A DNA stretch of 64,000 nt from an uncultured Marinilabiliaceae bacterium (GTDB taxonomy: Bacteria; Bacteroidota; Bacteroidia; Bacteroidales; Marinilabiliaceae): NCBI GenBank assembly GCA_937920475.1, contig CALEUX010000015.1, forward strand, positions 1 to 64,000, given 5' to 3'. The notes below the pieces were generated by a model. That model saw nothing but the letters and a program-made list of their open reading frames with translations. It was not told the origin of the DNA and ran no database searches. Positions 61,213 to 64,000 of the stretch are shown one piece after another (position 1 is the stretch's first letter; every line of letters starts with the position of its first letter). The position numbers were made by a program, and so were the translations under genes.

Positions 61213-62178
61213 TTACTGATTATTAATTTGTTCTTCCAACTCTTTGATTCGACGTGCAAAGTAAATGTTTTTTTCGGGATATTTCAAACGTAATCGTTCG
61301 AATATCTCCATAGCTTTAGAAAAATGCTTCTGCTTTATATAAATATTAGCCAGCGTTTCTGTCATCAGGTCTTCGCTCTCCTGTAAACTTTTCAGAGAAA
61401 TATCTTCATTTTCATTGTTTTTCGATGCATCGGCCACAACTCTGATTCTTCCCTTAGTACCTTTTTGCAGAAAATTATCGATTAAATCGCGCTTGGCACC
61501 TTTGCCATGGACTACAGGTTTTTCTTCAGTTGTCTCGTTTTCAGGCAATGGATGCTGACGAAGCACCTTTAGCCAGGCCGAAAATGAACGGTATTCATCC
61601 AATTGAAGCTCCTCATCATCGGCAATGTAAAAAAAACCGGTATCAGCTCTTTCGTAATCGAGTAAATCAGCGGTGGGCAAAACCATATTTTCATCGCTCT
61701 GAGGGTAGGCATATTTAATCACATCCTCATCGTCATGATTCTTAAGCTGCAAGGTTGAGAAATCAATTGATTCACCCGAGTCCATTTCAACGGTATCATC
61801 CACATTGAAATAATCAGAAGCCACATCCCGTAAAGGTGACTCCTTCATTAAGTCACCGACATCATCCTGTTCTATTGTGTCAGGTTCAGCTATTGACGCT
61901 TTTGAAGTGTGAATCTCAGTTGGTAAAGCCTCTTTCTCTGAAGTCTCTGTATCGAACAAAAGATTGTACAATCGAGCCCGATCGTTAATATGTACTGCGG
62001 CCAATTTTAACTCATTGTTATAGCGAATATGGTCGAGGGCATGCAGATTTTTAATCCATAACATTCGTGCTGCCTGAAAAAACGGATATTCGTCTAGAAT
62101 AACCTTAATCTCGGACATTGTTTGTTCGTTAAGCAACGCGGGTTGCCGCATTATATCTATAATCTGATGCCTGTTCAT
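61213..62178 (-). CDS. Hypothetical protein, TPR-like C-terminus
   Basis: LANIYIKQKHFSKAMEIFERLRLKYPEKNIYFARRIKELEEQI; located between lptE and secG. Confidence 0.75.
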   Translation of the reverse strand: MNRHQIIDIMRQPALLNEQTMSEIKVILDEYPFFQAARMLWIKNLHALDHIRYNNELKLAAVHINDRARLYNLLFDTETSEKEALPTEIHTSKASIAEPDTIEQDDVGDLMKESPLRDVASDYFNVDDTVEMDSGESIDFSTLQLKNHDDEDVIKYAYPQSDENMVLPTADLLDYERADTGFFYIADDEELQLDEYRSFSAWLKVLRQHPLPENETTEEKPVVHGKGAKRDLIDNFLQKGTKGRIRVVADASKNNENEDISLKSLQESEDLMTETLANIYIKQKHFSKAMEIFERLRLKYPEKNIYFARRIKELEEQINNQ

Positions 62179-62181
62179 GGT

Positions 62182-62694
62182 TTACCAGTCGGCGAAGGCC
62201 TTATTAAAAATATTTTCGGTAAGCTCGTCGATAATTTGTTTAACCAGCTCGTCTTCAATGGCAGTAATATTCTGCTCACTGGGAAAATCCTGATATGCTG
62301 AAAACGTTGACTCCCAGTTCTGTCTTGGATTTTTGAAATTCTGATATCTGACCTTAATACTCACCGTTAGTCGCGTCTCCTGCGACAAGGCATTGGCCTG
62401 TATGGCCATGGGGCGGGTATCATATCCTACAATTTCACCTGAAAAATCAACATCGCCAACGCCGGGCCTGACAATTAACCGTGACTCGCTGGTTATCCGG
62501 TCTTTTAAAGCTTCGGTAAAATTCTGACTTAATGCCGGGTTAATATAAGGTGCTCTGTTCTCGAAATATTGCACTGATGCAATTCTGACATTATCGGGTA
62601 CGGACGAACCTTTAAACGTAACCCTGACAGAACATCCTGCCAAAAACAAAATCATGGCTAAACCAACAACCAAATGCCTGCCATATCTATCCAT
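62182..62694 (-). CDS. lptE: LPS assembly lipoprotein LptE family
   Basis: Lipobox LFLAGCSVRVTFKGSSVPDNVRIASVQYFENRAPYINP; start re-assigned to 62694. Confidence 0.85.
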   Translation of the reverse strand: MDRYGRHLVVGLAMILFLAGCSVRVTFKGSSVPDNVRIASVQYFENRAPYINPALSQNFTEALKDRITSESRLIVRPGVGDVDFSGEIVGYDTRPMAIQANALSQETRLTVSIKVRYQNFKNPRQNWESTFSAYQDFPSEQNITAIEDELVKQIIDELTENIFNKAFADW

Positions 62695-63934
62695 TAATAT
62701 CATATTCTTTAATTTTTCGATAAAGTGTGCGTTCCGAGATACCCAACTCGTTGGCAGCGCTTTTTCTTTTGCCATTGTGTTTTTCAAGAGCCTTTTCAAT
62801 CAATTCTTTTTCTTTTTCCTCTAATGATAAGGACTCCTCTATAAACTCTTCTGTATCTTCGATGGTATGCTCATCATGCCGCGGCGTAAAAGCAACTGTT
62901 GGTGCAGCTGTAGCTGCTGGCTTTAAAATTTCACCTTCCCCATTATAAAGGTTCCTGATAATCTGAGCATGTTCTCCCTGCATGTTGACTTCACCTCCAT
63001 GCTGTAGCATTTCCAGTACCAGTTTCTTCAGGTCGTTCATATCGCGCTTCATATCAAACAAAACCTTGTAAAGAATCTCTCTTTCGTTAGAAAAATTACT
63101 ATCGCCTCTGGGCTCCTGGGTACCTAAAAGCGCTGGTAAATTTTCCCCCGCATGGGATGGAAGGTACTGCTTTAATAATTCGGCTGATAAAACCCGTTGT
63201 TTTTCAATAACCGATATTTGCTCTGTAATATTTTTAAGCTGACGAATATTCCCCGGCCAACGGTATTTCTCAAGCAACATGCGCGCCTCATCGTCGAGCC
63301 GCACAGCTGGCATTCGGTACCGGTCGGCAAAGTCGTTGGCAAATTTCCGAAACAAAAGGTGAATATCTTCAATACGCTCTCTTAATGGCGGAATTTTTAT
63401 GGGAATACTGTTTAGCCTATAAAAAAGGTCTTCCCTGAATTTGCCATCGCGAATGGCCTTTTCGAGTTCAACATTGGTGGCACCAACAACCCTAACATTG
63501 GTTTTTATAATTTTAGAGGATCCAACCCGGATAAATTCGCCAGTTTCAAGTACGCGTAACAACCTTACCTGTGTTGACATGGGCAGTTCACCTATTTCAT
63601 CAAGAAAAATGGTTCCGCCATTGGCTTCTTCAAAATACCCCTTTCTATCGGATAAAGCTCCGGTAAAAGAGCCTTTTTCGTGCCCAAACAACTCGGAGTC
63701 GATCGTTCCTTCAGGAATGGCACCGCAGTTTACAGCTATATAAGGCCCATGCTTACGTGCACTATGCTGATGAATTATTTGAGGAAATACTTCTTTCCCA
63801 GTTCCACTTTCGCCGGTTATAAGAACAGATAAATCGGTGGGAGCTACCTGAACAGCCACATCAATTGCCCGGCTAAGGGTATAAGAATTACCAATAATTC
63901 CAAACCGTTGCTTTATTTGCTGAACATCCATCAT
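62687..63934 (-). CDS. Sigma-54-dependent Fis family transcriptional regulator
   Basis: LITGESGTGKEVFPQIIHQHS; GAIPEGTIDSELFGHEKGSFTGA; C-terminal HTH AANELGISERTLYRKIKEY; GAFTGA loop appears as GSFTGA. Confidence 0.93.
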   Translation of the reverse strand: MMDVQQIKQRFGIIGNSYTLSRAIDVAVQVAPTDLSVLITGESGTGKEVFPQIIHQHSARKHGPYIAVNCGAIPEGTIDSELFGHEKGSFTGALSDRKGYFEEANGGTIFLDEIGELPMSTQVRLLRVLETGEFIRVGSSKIIKTNVRVVGATNVELEKAIRDGKFREDLFYRLNSIPIKIPPLRERIEDIHLLFRKFANDFADRYRMPAVRLDDEARMLLEKYRWPGNIRQLKNITEQISVIEKQRVLSAELLKQYLPSHAGENLPALLGTQEPRGDSNFSNEREILYKVLFDMKRDMNDLKKLVLEMLQHGGEVNMQGEHAQIIRNLYNGEGEILKPAATAAPTVAFTPRHDEHTIEDTEEFIEESLSLEEKEKELIEKALEKHNGKRKSAANELGISERTLYRKIKEYDING

Positions 63935-64000
63935 TAAAAACTGCTAAAATTTCAGTTACAACTGCCAAAGTTACAATTTCCCCTCCGATTTTTCCGTTTT

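Overview
A 64 kb chromosomal segment from a Bacteroidota genome, most likely Bacteroidales/Marinilabiliales-like. This placement is inferred from gene content and gene style; no phylogeny was run. Most of it is core housekeeping: tatD, L-asparaginase, ExbB/ExbD cluster, folE, two adjacent superoxide dismutases, aroB-aroA, dprA, corA, nudC-like, tRNA-Arg(CCG), leuS, purN, acpP-fabF-rnc, an RprX/RprY-like two-component pair, lepA, groES-groEL, secG, lptE and a sigma-54 activator. Lineage-specific loci include a large PKD-repeat type IX secretion cargo next to a PorP/SprF protein, a TonB-dependent receptor with a DUF4249-like lipoprotein, and a 990-aa protein joining receiver-like domains to a PEP/pyruvate-binding domain. 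The most unusual locus is an ECF sigma factor with a putative membrane anti-sigma protein, divergent from a vWA protein. The anti-sigma protein carries SusC-like plug motifs in permuted order, a carboxypeptidase-regulatory-like domain and a TonB-C-like tail. No rRNA, CRISPR array, prophage or complete transposase gene was seen. A small MITE-like element with perfect 19-bp inverted repeats and a second family of about 224-bp inverted-repeat elements are present.
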